From Bretschneidera sinensis (lineage: Eukaryota > Streptophyta > Magnoliopsida > Brassicales > Akaniaceae): a stretch of DNA of 64,000 nucleotides. Of this stretch, positions 1 to 11,289 are shown piece by piece (within the stretch, counting starts at the first letter, position 1; the number at the start of each line of letters is the position of its first letter). The position numbers were made by a program, and so were the translations under genes. Under the pieces are notes generated by a model, which was given only the letters and a program-made list of their open reading frames with translations, was not told the DNA's origin and did no database searches. Location of the stretch: contig CM043697.1 in NCBI GenBank assembly GCA_023935145.1, forward strand, positions 43,916,501-43,980,500, in the 5' to 3' direction.

Positions 1-69
1 TTGTATGCATAAAGTATGTATCTTCATAAAACTTCATTATTACAAAGTATCAATTTTAAATGCATAAGA

Positions 70-430
70 TGTGGCCACAAAATTTATTTCCAAAAATAAA
101 TTTCTAATTAATCCATTCAGTATTTTTTCTCAATTGTTGTTGAGGCAATTAATTTAGATTTCATTGTGTGAGATATACAGGTTTGTTTCTTGATTTTCCA
201 AGAAATATCACCTCCTCCTAGGTATTTCATTGTGTGAGTATTTTTTCTCTTACTCTCGTTATCCGACTAGCATCGGAGTATCCTCTTAATACAATCGGAT
301 TACCATGGCATTAGTGTATCTTCTTGATACAACTTATTCAAATCAAATCTATGATTTCTTCTAGGCAACCAAAGATTCTAGTAAGTTTGTATATTCTCGT
401 AATGTACTATAAAGTACTCAAAGCATAACC
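70..430 (-). pseudogene. Ty1/copia RNase H fragment
   Basis: Read on the minus strand, this stretch gives a recognisable copia RNase H core: GYSDAS, then after a short garbled part ISWKIKKQTCISHTMKS, which matches the usual GYSDA...ISWKSSKQT...S(T)MESE pattern. In-frame stops and missing residues show it is dead. It lies downstream, in minus-strand sense, of a copia gag fragment, and everything that should lie between the two is missing. The fragment may continue off the left edge. Confidence 0.65.
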
Positions 431-1439
431 CCCACTAGGCTTTCTCACTTTAATTTTCATAGTGTATTTCTTGGTTTCACTTATATCAACTATATAAGTT
501 TCAGGATTTCAACAAATTTTCACATATTTTTATGACATTCTATAATATAATTAATACCTCCACATTTAAAATATATATATAAAAAATCTTTACATTAAAA
601 ACAATAAGAAATTAATTATTTCATTGTGAAACAATGAAATGACCCCCATATTTCTACTATGTGTTATTTTCGAATACACAAGTTACTACTCAATGTAGAC
701 ATGAACAAATATGCTTGAGGAATTGAATCATACAAACGAAGCACAGTTTTGATATTGAATATCAAAACTCTACACCCACATCTTTATTAGCACAAAGACT
801 CCTACTTTGTCTAAAACAAGTGGTCAGGCTCTCTGATTTATCATTAGAACCGTGTTCAATATTACCATATACATCACCATGTCTTTTTCATTAAGATACA
901 CATACAATAGTACTCATACAATTGCACTCATGGTGATCACAATGTTCGGGTTATATGGCGTCCTCACTCACCACTTCTAGAATGTCATTTTTCATGTGTC
1001 TATCTACTATTAATTCTTCTTATACATATATAGATTGATCTTGTGAGTTTTCTATGCATAAACCAAAACAACCCCTATCAATGTGCTTCAACACAATGTT
1101 ACTAAATATTTATGTTATCTTTTAAAGATATACACTTCATACTTATATGTAACAGTAACATCTCAACAAGATACTGTTATTTGAACATGTATTTCTACAA
1201 ATAAATCTAGAGATGTTATATCATTTCTACTAGACAGATATATAGTTATGCATTTTAAAGTAAAAAATTTATTTGACAACAACTCATGCACACAAATAAG
1301 TATAGCAATAAATGTTCATAGTGACTTTTACTATAAATTTATAATAAATATCATTTTAATATCTCATCTAAATTTATAGTGTCACTAAATAATTTGTTCA
1401 ACCAAATAACATTAAATTATAAATTTAAATGCATACAGG
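431..1439. other. AT-rich stretch without gene
   Basis: No open frame with recognisable domains was seen. It lies between two copia fragments and is probably more degraded element sequence, but nothing specific supports that. Confidence 0.4.
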
Positions 1440-1900
1440 CCAAATGGCCTCACAACTTTAACAAATCAAACCAAATGAACTGGCATGTTATTGTCATCCT
1501 CAAATGCATTCCACATCCACTTTTGTTTTCAAAATAATTAAATTTGCATACCATTGCATACAAAATAAAATTATCTTTCCCTTTATTCTTTCCTGCAGTC
1601 TTCTTAAATTTTCCTTTAGCTTTCACTTGTAAAGCGTGCTTTTTAGCTTTGCTTTCCTTCACATGATGTACTTTAGAACCACTTTGAACATTATTACTTT
1701 TGTCACATAAATGTGACTCTTCTTCAATACAAAGATGTTTTTTTTTTTTAATTTGTTCTAAAGTGTAGTCCTCAGATTTGTGCAACAATCCCTTTCTATA
1801 ATCCTCCTAAGAAGGAAAAAGTTTAGCTATAACTTCATTAATAGTTTAACTCATCCTCTAAACCATAACAGACGATATTATCTTTCTCAATTATGGGCCA
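1440..1900 (-). pseudogene. Ty1/copia gag fragment
   Basis: The minus strand encodes a copia gag-type segment. It contains DYRKGLLHKSEDYTLEQI, then a KHLCIEEES-like helix, SNNVQSGSKVHHV, and a lysine-rich stretch KGKFKKTAGKNKGK, the region normally just before the CCHC zinc knuckle. The knuckle itself is not preserved. An in-frame stop lies before DYRKG. It follows a copia pol C-terminus (1968-2181) directly with no LTR between, so the order is scrambled. Confidence 0.7.
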
Positions 1901-1967
1901 ACTTTGTGATAATATCAACAGCCAATCACAGTAACTTGTTATTACCTATTAAAACCTAGGGCTAGAG

Positions 1968-2181
1968 GTCTACTAGCATTAGGTTGGGTTGCTATCATCG
2001 CTGACTTTTAAATGGTTTAAGCCTCACCTCTCTAGTTGTATTACTTATTAAGTCTCTTGCGAGTGCCTTATTAAGTGGATCGGTCAAGTTCTTACTTGAC
2101 TTTACATAGACAATTGTAATGGCACTATCTTATATCAATTGTCTCACATACTCATGTTTAAGATTGATATGTCTAGACTTT
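1968..2181 (-). pseudogene. Ty1/copia pol C-terminal fragment (KSRHI region)
   Basis: Minus-strand reading starts KSRHINLKHEYVRQLI and, after a stop, continues DSAITIVYVKSSKNLTDPLNK. This is the conserved end of copia RNase H, where families usually read K(S/T)(R/K)HI and later NLADPLTK. A stop codon replaces the residue after RQLI. The fragment ends near 1968 and is followed in minus-strand sense by gag-like sequence instead of a 3' LTR. Confidence 0.8.
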
Positions 2182-2570
2182 AGTATTTCAAAGCAGAATT
2201 AAATCAGAAGTTCTTCAGATTTTGCTGTCTGCAGACTTCAAGTTTGAGACTTGGTTGTTTCTTGGAGAACTATTCATCTGTAACCTATAGCAAACTTATT
2301 TATACAAGTGGGGAAGAAAAAGCCTTAAAGATAGTGATTAATTCACGCCTCAAAGTATTGATTAGATGATTGGGAGATCATAAAGAGCTTTGAAGGAGAT
2401 CATAAAGAGCTGCTTACAATGGGGCTAGATAGACTACGAATGACAATATATTACCTGCATGAAATGAGAAATAAAAAAAAATTAAATAAGAGAATTAACT
2501 CTTAATTGGGTAGGAAATTAATTGATTGAGTGAGTAATTAATTAGATGCTTAATAAATTTTAGTGATTAT
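2182..2570. other. AT-rich spacer without gene
   Basis: No recognisable coding sequence or RNA gene was seen. A short direct repeat (gatcataaagagct) occurs near 2374-2411. Confidence 0.4.
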
Positions 2571-2736
2571 GGCTACGTTTGGTGACAAAATTTTAAGTCA
2601 CAAAATTTTAAGTAAGGTTGACTTAAATCTTTGTTTTGGAATTTGGTGGATGTCAATGGGATTGGCTTACATCCACCAAATTTTAAAATAAAGATTTAAG
2701 TCAACTTTAATTAAATTTTTATGTTTAAACACGACC
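2571..2736. mobile_element. Foldback MITE, Tourist-like
   Basis: A 166-bp hairpin. It begins GGCTACGTTTGG and ends with the near-complement (AAACACGACC), and its halves pair through the middle: GGTTGACTTAAATCTTTG against AAAGATTTAAGTCAACTT, and ATTTGGTGGATGT against ACATCCACCAAAT. The flanks read TTAT on both sides. Termini of the GGCnnnGTTTGG type with TA-rich targets are typical of PIF/Harbinger (Tourist) MITEs; assignment to that superfamily is inference. Similar termini occur at 50382 and 53395. Confidence 0.75.
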
Positions 2737-3147
2737 TTATATATTAAGAGAAAGGTAGGTACTTTAAACCAAATGATGTGGTTGGTAATGTAAACAGCTT
2801 AAGCCAATTGGCCGGTGACGTGAAGCAAATGATTGGGAGAATAAAGATAGAGAAGTAATTGGACAAGGTGAGGTTGTTTACGTTTTGCTAAAAGGACAGG
2901 AAAGCTAGGGATTGGGGTTTGAACGTGAGAGAAGAGACCCCACTGGCCGCTACGTTTAATAGGCATAAAATTAACTGTGAAAGTATTGTAGTTATATAAA
3001 ATGTCTAAAATAGACATAATATTGAAATTTTATATAAATGAATCTTTTGACTAAAAAAAGTTGTAAAACATTTCGTAATTTTGTATTAATAGTTGTTTGT
3101 ATAAAATATTTTTAATGATTAGTCATATCAAGAAAATATACACATAC
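2737..3147. other. Spacer without gene
   Basis: AT-rich, no coding sequence recognised. Short open frames here show no family signature. Confidence 0.4.
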
Positions 3148-3511
3148 CATATATATATGACATAATATGGTCACCTCCGAGATGGTGTCGTCACGTTTTG
3201 AAATCCCAACACGACACATATTTGCAACAATATAAAAACATATATCGACTGAAAATATATATACATAAATCCTCAACCCTCAACAAATGAGTTACATTAT
3301 TAAAATTTCAACTGAAACAATATATACAACATATGATGCATGAATATTTACAAATTTTTTTCTCCTTGTGACAACAAACATCCAGGTGTCTGCTTTTTTT
3401 CAAAAGAATTATTTCATTCAATAGTAAATCTTTCATGTATATATTATTTGATTCCATGTAATATCTATCAAATTACTTATTTACCCTTACTTTAAGAACA
3501 CAGGTATTACA
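3148..3511 (-). repeat. Gypsy 3' LTR
   Basis: Clear match to 9675-10043 from about 3170 to 3511, both sharing the start TGTAATACC(C/T)GTGTTC on the minus strand. The last roughly 25 bases towards 3148 no longer match the other LTR. Confidence 0.9.
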
Positions 3512-3544
3512 ATTCTACCAACTTTATAAAAATTTTGTCCTCGA

Positions 3545-4981
3545 AATTTCCTTATCTAACTCATGAAAAAGCTGGGGGTACTATTTCTTCATTTTTGCCT
3601 CTTGCTCATAAGTAATTTCTTCAATATCTTTGTTCTGCCATAATACTTGAATCAAATGAATAAATTTATTACGCAAAACTTGTTCCTTTCTGTCTAGAAT
3701 TCTGATTAGTATTTGCATAAAGGTCAAATATTTCTGAAGTTTTACAGTCTAATTCGGAATACTATGGGATTCATCATATAAACACTTTCTCAAAAGTGAA
3801 ACATGAAACACATTGTGTAATTGCTTTAACTTTGGAGGCAAATCCATTATGTATGCTACTGGTCCAACTCTTTCAATTACCCCATATGGCCCCACAAATT
3901 TCTGACTTAACTTTGCTTTCTTTTTAAATCTCAATACACCCTTCCACAGAGATATCTTCAAAAACACCTAGTCACCAACCTGAATCTTAAGAGGTCGTCT
4001 TCTATTATTAACATATCCCTTCTGTCTGTTCTGTGCTGCTCTAAGGTTCTTTCTAACCAGTTTGATAATCTCAGTAGTCAAATCTATCATTTATGCACCA
4101 AATACCTTTCTTTCTCCAACTTTTTCCCAACATACTAGAATTCTGCACCTTCTACCATATAAAGCCTCAAATGGTGCCATCCCAATACTAGTTGATACTG
4201 ATTATTGTATGCAAACTCGATCAAAAGTAAATAAGCATCCCAGCTCATTGAAAAAACTCAATACACTTGCCCTCAGCATATCTTCTAGTATTCTAACGAT
4301 TCTCTTTGTCTACCCATCAGTTTGAGGATGAAAAGCTGTACTAAACTGTAACTGCATACCCATAGCTTCCTGAAAACCCCTCCAAAATCTAGAAGTGAAT
4401 CTAGAATCCCTATTTGATACAATGCTTAAAGGTAATCCATGTAATCTCATAATTTTCGCTACGTACAATTCAGTCAACTTTTCAAGACTCCAAGTAGTTT
4501 TAATAGGAAGGAAATACGAAGACTTAGAAATTTTATCCACTATAACCCATATAACATCATGACCTCTCTGGGTACGGGGAAAACCAGAAACAAAATCCAT
4601 GCTCACATTCTCCTATAACCATTTAGGTATTGGAAGAGGCTGTAATAAACTTGTCGGATGTCTATTCTTAGACTTCATTTGTTGACAAATCAAACATCTA
4701 GACATATACTCAGCTATATCATTCTCCATCATTGACCACTAATAATTTTGTCTCAACCCCTGTACATATTATTATTAACCAGCTACATTGAATATACAGA
4801 ATTATGGAGCCTCTCTTAGTATCTCATTTCTTATCTCAACATCATTGGGAACACAAACTCTATGTCCCAATACCACCATACCATCTTAATAAATTCTAAA
4901 CTCAGTCAGCTTCCCACTTAATATTTTTTGTCTGATCTTCTCTATCCCTTCATTCTACTCTGCATCTGTAACAATCGATCA
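3545..4981 (-). pseudogene. Gypsy integrase and chromodomain-like tail (broken)
   Basis: Minus-strand frames give the integrase core: SMDFVSGFPRTQRGHDVIWV, then IMRLHGLPLSIVSNRDSRF, then FQEAMG and FHPQTDG. Downstream come FLKISLWKGVLRFKKKAKLS, a PYGVIERVGPVAY block and HNVFHVSLLRK, then a chromodomain-type tail reaching close to the 3' LTR. The family's catalytic SDRD motif reads SNRD, so the second catalytic aspartate appears to be lost. Several amber stops interrupt the frame, including one after FHPQTDG. Removing the nested solo LTR and one 5-bp target copy rejoins this segment in frame with the RNase H side. Confidence 0.9.
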
Positions 4982-6156
4982 TGTAGCTCGAGGTTTCAAC
5001 CCAAGAGGGGGGGTGAATTGGGTTTTTAAAAACTTTTGCGGAATTTATACAAGTTTATAAAAACTGATAAGCAGCAAATAATTAATACAAGTAATAAGCT
5101 GTAAATAAAGAGTTTAAGGAAAGAGGATGCAAACACAGTTATAGTGGTTCGGCAATATCGGATTCGTTCCGACCCTATGTCCACTCTCTTCAAAGAACTC
5201 CTTGTAGTAATCCACTAAGAAAACTTAGTCGCACAACTTAGCCGGGTGTTGCACAAACCATACACAAGCAATTTACAGGAATTGCTTAAACCGAAAAATC
5301 CCCTTCCTTTCGGAAGTTTCCCCTTCCTCTCGGAAGTAATCCCTTTACAAAGATGGTGTAAAGTAAAAGGTAGAGAGACAGCAAATGAAAGCTTATTACA
5401 ACATAAATGTCTCTCTTTCAAAGTAAAGCTTGAAGAAATGGCTCAACAAGATTATTTCAAAGCTTTTTGTGTTTCAAGAGTATAAAAACTTGATTATATG
5501 AGATCAACTCTTTTTGAATATGTGCTTCATCTTATTGAATGCTTTGCTGAATGGGTTTATATAGCAATCAATTAATATGGCCGTTTTGGACTTTAATTTG
5601 AAAAAGATTTACTTTAAAACGTTCAGATTTGGAGTCCAACGGTCATATTTTTGAATTACCAGTCGACTGGGTCGAGATACCAGTCGACTGGGGACTTTCT
5701 GTCCATTTTACCAGTCGACTGGGTTGATTCATCCAGTCGATTGGAAACTTACTGGTCAAAGTACCAGTCGACTGGGTTGTTTCATCCAGTCGACTGGGTA
5801 CCTTCTGACCTATATACCAGTCGACTGGTATATGTACCCAGTCGACTAGGTTGTTTTCCAACCCAGTTTTTCTTCTTTTTTTCATTAAAAACATTTAAAA
5901 ATAATGGTTTTAGAAAAACCTTTTGTGTTTGAGCCATTGAACAAGCTAATACAATGTATGAGTGAGACTTACATTGGTTCTAAACCTTAAGACCTATACT
6001 AGATCTTCAGTCTTCACTTGATACTTGATTTGGTTCGAGTTTTTGCACTTTGTTCCTTGGTTGAATGTGTTTGATCCTTAATACAACTTAGTTTAAACAT
6101 GTTAGTTAAATAACAGTTGTGTTTTGCCATCATTAAAATACGGGCGAGGGTCAACA
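4982..6156. mobile_element. Solo LTR nested in the gypsy element
   Basis: The 1,175-bp sequence starts TGTAGCTCGAGG, ends GGGTCAACA, and is flanked on both sides by GATCA (4977-4981 and 6157-6161), a perfect 5-bp target duplication. There are no internal coding domains, so it is a solo LTR left by recombination. The AAGAGGGGGGGTGAATTGGG motif near the start and GCCATCATTAAAA near the end resemble LTRs of SIRE-type copia elements; that assignment is tentative. It interrupts gypsy pol between RNase H and integrase, so it inserted later than the gypsy element. Confidence 0.9.
5659..5849. repeat. Array of palindromic CCAGTCGACTGG 12-mers
   Basis: Eight copies of the perfect palindrome CCAGTCGACTGG at 5659, 5680, 5711, 5733, 5764, 5786, 5817 and 5838. 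Six are exact; those at 5733 and 5838 have one change. Spacing alternates around 21-22 and 31 bases, near two and three DNA helical turns. Flanks are often TA on the left and GGTT on the right. Both strands are open through the array and read repeated QSTG or PVDW/SRL, which is a by-product of the palindrome. Confidence 0.95.
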
Positions 6157-6161
6157 GATCA

Positions 6162-7790
6162 ATAATAGAAGATTGTACCACCATATTTGCCATCAATACT
6201 CCTCTATCACTGATACTCAACTGCATTCTTATTTCTCTCAATTCTACTATCAAGCTAATATCATGACTCCCAATAACAGCTAATCTCCCTATAGATTTTC
6301 TACTCAATGCATCAGCTACTACATTAGCCTTCCCTGGATGATAATGAATTGTACAATCATAGTCACTAATAAACTCCATCCACTTCACCTACCTCAAATT
6401 CAACTCTTTCTGGGTAGGTAAATGCATCAAACTTTTATGATCAGTAAAAATTTCACAAGTGGCTCCATATAGATGATGTCTCTAAATCTTCAAAGTAAAA
6501 ACTATGGCAGCCAAGTCTAAATCATGGATTACATAATTTTTCTCATGGTTCTTCAATTTCCCAGAAGTATAAGATATAACTTTCCCATGTTGCATCAACA
6601 TACATCTCAACTACTGATGTGATGTATCATTATATACCGCAAATCCTTCATCACCAGAAGAAAACACTAATACCGGAGCAGTAGTCAATTTCTCTTTCAA
6701 CAGCTGGAAACTTTTATTACACTCTTCTGACCACATAAACTTCACTTCTTTCCTGGTCAATCTGGTCAATGGTCCAGCAATAATAGAAAAATTCTGGATA
6801 AACCTCCTATAATAACCAACTCTAAAAAGCTTATATTTTCAGTCATGCTAGTGAGTCTTTCCCAATTCAGCACTACCTTTACTTTATGTGGGTCCACGAC
6901 TATACCATCTTCTGACATAACATGCCTTAAGAAAGATATTTCACTCAACCAAAACTCACACTTAGAGAACTTTGCATATAATTTCTCTCTCCTCAGTATT
7001 TATAACTCTATCTCTAAATGTAGCATATGCTCATTTTCATTCTTGAAATATTCCAGACTATCTTCAATAAATACAATCACACATCTATCCAAGAATGGTT
7101 AAACACCCGATTCATTAGATCCATAAATGTTGCAGGAGCATTAGTCAACTTAAATGGCATCACAAGGAACTCATGATAGCCATAATGTGTCCTAAAAGCA
7201 GTCTTAGGCACGTCCCCCTCATTTATCCTTAATTGATGATAACCTGATCTCAAGTCTATCTTAGAAAACACCCTAGCCCCCATGTAACTACTCGAATAAA
7301 TCATCTATCCTTAGCAAAGGATATTTATTCTTGATGATGATCTTATTCAACTGTCTATAATCAATACACAACCTCATTTTTCCATCATTCTTCCTCACAA
7401 ACAACACAAGGGCTCCCCAAGACGCATACTAGGTCGAATAAACTATTTATCTAGAAACTCCTGAAGCTGAACTTTCAACTCTCTCAACTCAACTGGTATC
7501 ATTCTATAAGGTACAATAGATATGAGTGTTGATCCCAGAATCACCTGAATAGAAAACTCAATCTCTCTATTGGGAGGCAAACCAGACAACTCTTCAGGGA
7601 ACACATCAGAAAAATCTTTCACTACTAAGATTTCTTATAACTTCCTAATCTCCTTTCTAGAATCCACCACATATGCCAAATACCCCTCACAACCCTTCTT
7701 CAACCATCTACTAGCAGTCAGGGTAGAAATAAGATAATTGGCAAGTATCTTACGTTCTCCCTAAAAATTAAACTCCTCGTCTTCGTATCT
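6162..7790 (-). pseudogene. Gypsy reverse transcriptase and RNase H (broken)
   Basis: Minus-strand frames show [35 protein letters not shown] and [12 protein letters not shown], then the catalytic box as FIEDSLEYF where the family has FIDDILVYS. The first aspartate of the catalytic pair is therefore glutamate. RNase H follows, ending with [24 protein letters not shown]. Multiple stops, mostly TAG, break the frame between protease and reverse transcriptase. The enzyme cannot be active as it stands. Confidence 0.92.
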
Positions 7791-7821
7791 TAAATACCAC
7801 ATTCTTCCTAAAACAATCTAC

Positions 7822-8262
7822 CTAAGCATGATATATATATAACCAATTCACCCCAATAATTAAATCAAAATCTGTCATATCTAAAGGCAACAAATCAACT
7901 TCAAATTCTCTATTAGCCATACTAATCACACAACCCCGATAAATTGTCTTGATACTAATCCTATCCCCAGTAGGAACCTCAACAATAACAACATGCATTA
8001 AAGGACTAACACAAGCATCAATAGATTTCATATACACACTAGATGCAAAAGAATGGGTTACACCAGGATCAATCAATAATCTAGCATATCTATCAAGAAT
8101 ATATACCATACCCATAACAATATCATGAGTGGCCTGTTCATTCTGTTGGGTTAACGCATAGACTTTGCTGTCTCTGGGCTGTAACTGACCATCACGTCCT
8201 CTCTCAGCTATTGATCCTCTTCCTCTGCCCCGTATCCTCCCTGATCCACCACCTCTCTCCAC
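7822..8262 (-). pseudogene. Gypsy aspartic protease region (broken polyprotein)
   Basis: A 146-codon open stretch on the minus strand. It contains the retropepsin-type motif LLIDPGVTHSFASS (family usually LIDPGATHSF), then the hydrophobic flap and FDLIIGVNWL, the usual DVILGMDWL position. Upstream is a basic RGRGRG segment linking gag to protease. It ends at a stop after NWLYIYHA, where the family continues into the reverse transcriptase. Confidence 0.88.
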
Positions 8263-9572
8263 CTGTTTTCTCCCAACACCTCTAACACTTATCTCAACAA
8301 ATTTCCCTACTGGACAATGTACACTAATATGTCATCCCTCACCACATGTAGAGCAAATCAGAGTAGGAAAATTTTGAGATAGATGCCTTGTCTGATTACA
8401 TCTATAGCAAACTTTTATCTGTTGATCATACATCAGATTATCACTTCCCCTTGGTGACATACTTACTCTTCTACCATAAATTCTAGTTCCCATAGCCTGT
8501 CTCTTGAATCTATGGGTCCCACCGATATTACTCTGAGTTACAGAAGCAACAGATCATGTTTGCCTCTGACTTTGTATTACAGTTCCCTGTGATAAGGAAC
8601 GCCCTCTTTGGGGTGGTCTTCCACTCTGCACACTCATACTACAACCACATCTAGGTCCCTCAAATCTAGACCTCTTCAGCCAATTCCTCGTACCTCTAAA
8701 CTCCATGGCATCCTTCTTAATCTGTAATGCTTTATCCACCATTATAGCATAATTCCCAACATTTATGTAAGAGAGTTTAGTTCGAATTTCATAGTGTAAC
8801 CCGTTTAAAAATTTCTTACATTTCCTCTCATTCGCATTTACTAACTCAGGTAAAAACCTCGACAGGGCTATAAATCTACTATTATACTCAGTCACAAATA
8901 AAGTATTCTGCCTTAAATGAATAAAATCTCTCTCCTGCTGTACTCGAAACGTATCTGAAAAATACTTTGCAAAGAACACATCCTTAAACTTACACCAAGT
9001 TAAGAGTTGATCTACCTGTGTACTCAATCTAGGCAGAATATCCTAATACCATTGAGAAGCCCTACCTTCCAACTTAAATGAAGCAAAAACAACCTTCTGC
9101 CTATCTGTCACTGGTAAGAGTTCAAAATATTTCTCAACATATTTAATCCACTACTCAGCTTCAATAGGATTTACATATCCTCTAAAAGACTAGCGTTTAA
9201 ACTTAATAAATCTCACAAAACAACCCTCTTGCATGTCATGTGCAAACACACCCTCTCCTTTATAAGCCTCTGGTCTCACCACATCAGGTTCTATTCTACA
9301 CTTTCCTCTAATCTCCTCTGTAAATTATCAGACATTTTTTCTGCTGCATTCATTCTCTCTATAGCACGATCAAGAACTTTTCTCAACTCATCACTCCTAA
9401 TATAAAATTTTCTCCCACCTCTACTAGTACCAGCTATACTAGCAACCTATTCCCTTGCATGAACCACAAACTCGACCTTCCCCTCCACTTCAACTCTTCT
9501 AAATATTGAGGGTCTATCACACCCTCTCTGATTCAGAACTCTACTTCTAGCTCTAGCACGTCCACGTGTCAT
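8263..9572 (-). pseudogene. Gypsy gag (broken)
   Basis: The likely start codon is at 9572 on the minus strand (MTRGRARARS), about 90 bases inside the primer-binding site. The best preserved part, 8554-9027, includes WCKFKDVFFAKYF, RQNTLFVTEYNSRFIALSRF and the GLHYEIRTKLS block typical of plant gypsy capsid (retrotrans_gag). Amber stops interrupt it, for example at 9447-9449, 9190-9192, 9151-9153 and 9043-9045. A region of cysteines near 8330-8410 is where the CCHC knuckle would be. Confidence 0.88.
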
Positions 9573-9658
9573 CCTCAAACTTTGCATTAAAATGTAGTTT
9601 ATTTAAATCTTCTACTTCTTTAAATTTTTATGCAGTCTACAGAATTATAAAACCTAAT

Positions 9659-9670
9659 GCTCTGATACCA
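9659..9670 (-). other. Gypsy primer-binding site (initiator tRNA-Met)
   Basis: On the minus strand TGGTATCAGAGC lies four bases inside the 5' LTR end, the standard primer site complementary to the 3' end of plant initiator tRNA-Met. Confidence 0.92.
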
Positions 9671-9674
9671 AAAT

Positions 9675-10043
9675 TGTAACGACCCATCCCGGGTTAGCCA
9701 TCCCCGAGACGGTGTCGTCACGTTTTGAAATCCCAGCACGACACATATACGCAACATTATAAAAACATATATCGACTGAAAATATATATACATAAATCTT
9801 CAACCTTCAACAGGGGAGTTACATTATTAAAATTCCAACTGAAACAATATATAAAACATATTATGTATGAATATTTACAAATTTTTTTTCTCCTTGTGAC
9901 AGCAAACATCCAAGTGTCTGCTATTTTTTTTTCAAAAGAATTATTTCATTCAATAATAAATATTTCATGTATATATTATTTAATTCCATGTAATATCTAT
10001 CAAATTACTTCTTTACCCTTACTTTAAGAACACGGGTATTACA
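9675..10043 (-). repeat. Gypsy 5' LTR
   Basis: 369 bp, beginning TGTAATACCC (minus strand, at 10043) and ending CGTTACA at 9675. It matches the other LTR at 3170-3511. Confidence 0.93.
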
Positions 10044-11289
10044 CTCCATCACAATACCAAGCACACTTTAATTCTCCGAGAAAATCATGTGTTTTCTCTA
10101 GGTACTTTAGTGTAGTTGTAATAGTGAGATTCAACAAAAATATTACAAATATTAATTATATGGGTATTTTACAAAAATCTCATTGAATTAATGGAAAAAT
10201 TACACTTACATCTGTCGAATTTTGAAAACCTACACTTACGTCTCTAAAATCCACTTTGAAGTATTTGAAAATCTCTTAAAATCGAATCCCTAAAATTGTT
10301 AGATTACCTATATTTGCTCTTCTTAAAGTTTAACAACTTTTTTCTTCTTAAAGTTGTGATCAAAGATTAATAAAGTTGTGAGTTTGTTGGTGGCGTAGGT
10401 AAAATGGTTATCGAACTACATTAAATTATTCCGTTATTAATATTTATTTGTTTTGCCTAAAATTTCAGTGAGTGAATTTTAATAGTAAAATCCCAACAGG
10501 TTTTGACACACACACACATATAATGATTCATCTTTTAGAGTCAAATTTAATAAATGAGAATTTCCTCTAAAATCCTTAAAGATCTTTTATTAATCGGCAA
10601 TAAAACAAGTCAATTCCCAAAAAGATATTTCTTCTTTCCCTTTTTTTCTTTTCTTTGACCCCAATATTTTCTCTTCTTTCCCTTTTACTTAGTTAATGTT
10701 ACTGTGAAATTGAAGTTTAAAATTAGAATTGAAATATTAAAAAAAATATAATTTTTTAAAATTTTATTTTAAGCTTTAATTTTATATTACCAAATGTAAC
10801 CTTAGAATAATTATGAATAATGTTACCTTCAGTAATAAATCAATACATAGAAAATTGTTTTATAAATAAATATAAATGTATTTTGTACACACCATACAGG
10901 AGAACCATATTAGGCGGCATGTAAGATAGTAAGATTTGTGAGAAAGCTGAACTTTTTGTACATGCAACTTCTTCTCCAAAGCAGAGTAAATTCAACATTT
11001 AACTAGGAACAATTTTAGAAGTTGTTTGGGCCTTTCATCTTCGTATTGCATGATGACTGCTGCTGCACAATTTAATTTGCCCACGAGCTTAATTTTATCT
11101 ACTTTGTACAGATAGATTGTAGCTTGTGCACCAAATGCAATTGGCTGCCTTTCTTTAATGTGTAGACCAAATACCCAGTTGCCTTTGATTCACCCTCCAA
11201 CACTTCTCATTTAACGTCCATCTACTCTTGTAGCTTCCCATACTCTCCATTTAGTCTTGCATTTCCTCACTTTACTTTAAGCTCTTTCT
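10044..11289. other. Intergenic, AT-rich
   Basis: No coding sequence recognised. The right part is the presumed promoter of the CASP-like exon. A short CA/TA run sits near 10507. Confidence 0.4.

Larger units (their letters stand above)
3148..10043 (-). mobile_element. Ty3/gypsy LTR retrotransposon, decayed, chromovirus-type
   Basis: A minus-strand element with two LTRs, a primer-binding site complementary to initiator tRNA-Met next to the 5' LTR, and domains in Ty3/gypsy order: gag, protease, reverse transcriptase, RNase H, integrase, then a chromodomain-like tail. All frames are broken by stop codons, so it is not autonomous. By eye the LTRs differ at about 25 of 340 aligned bases, mostly transitions, which suggests an old insertion. 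The 3' LTR outer end has eroded, so no target duplication is visible. A solo LTR (4982-6156) is nested between RNase H and integrase. The tail with ILDRKEQVLRNK and EEITYEQEAK suggests the Tekay/Del group; lineage is inference. Confidence 0.93.

Noticed and set aside
5651..5932. Protein with QSTG/PVDW repeats
   Set aside because: The repeat is a DNA palindrome that stays open on both strands inside a solo LTR. No start context or homolog supports translation.
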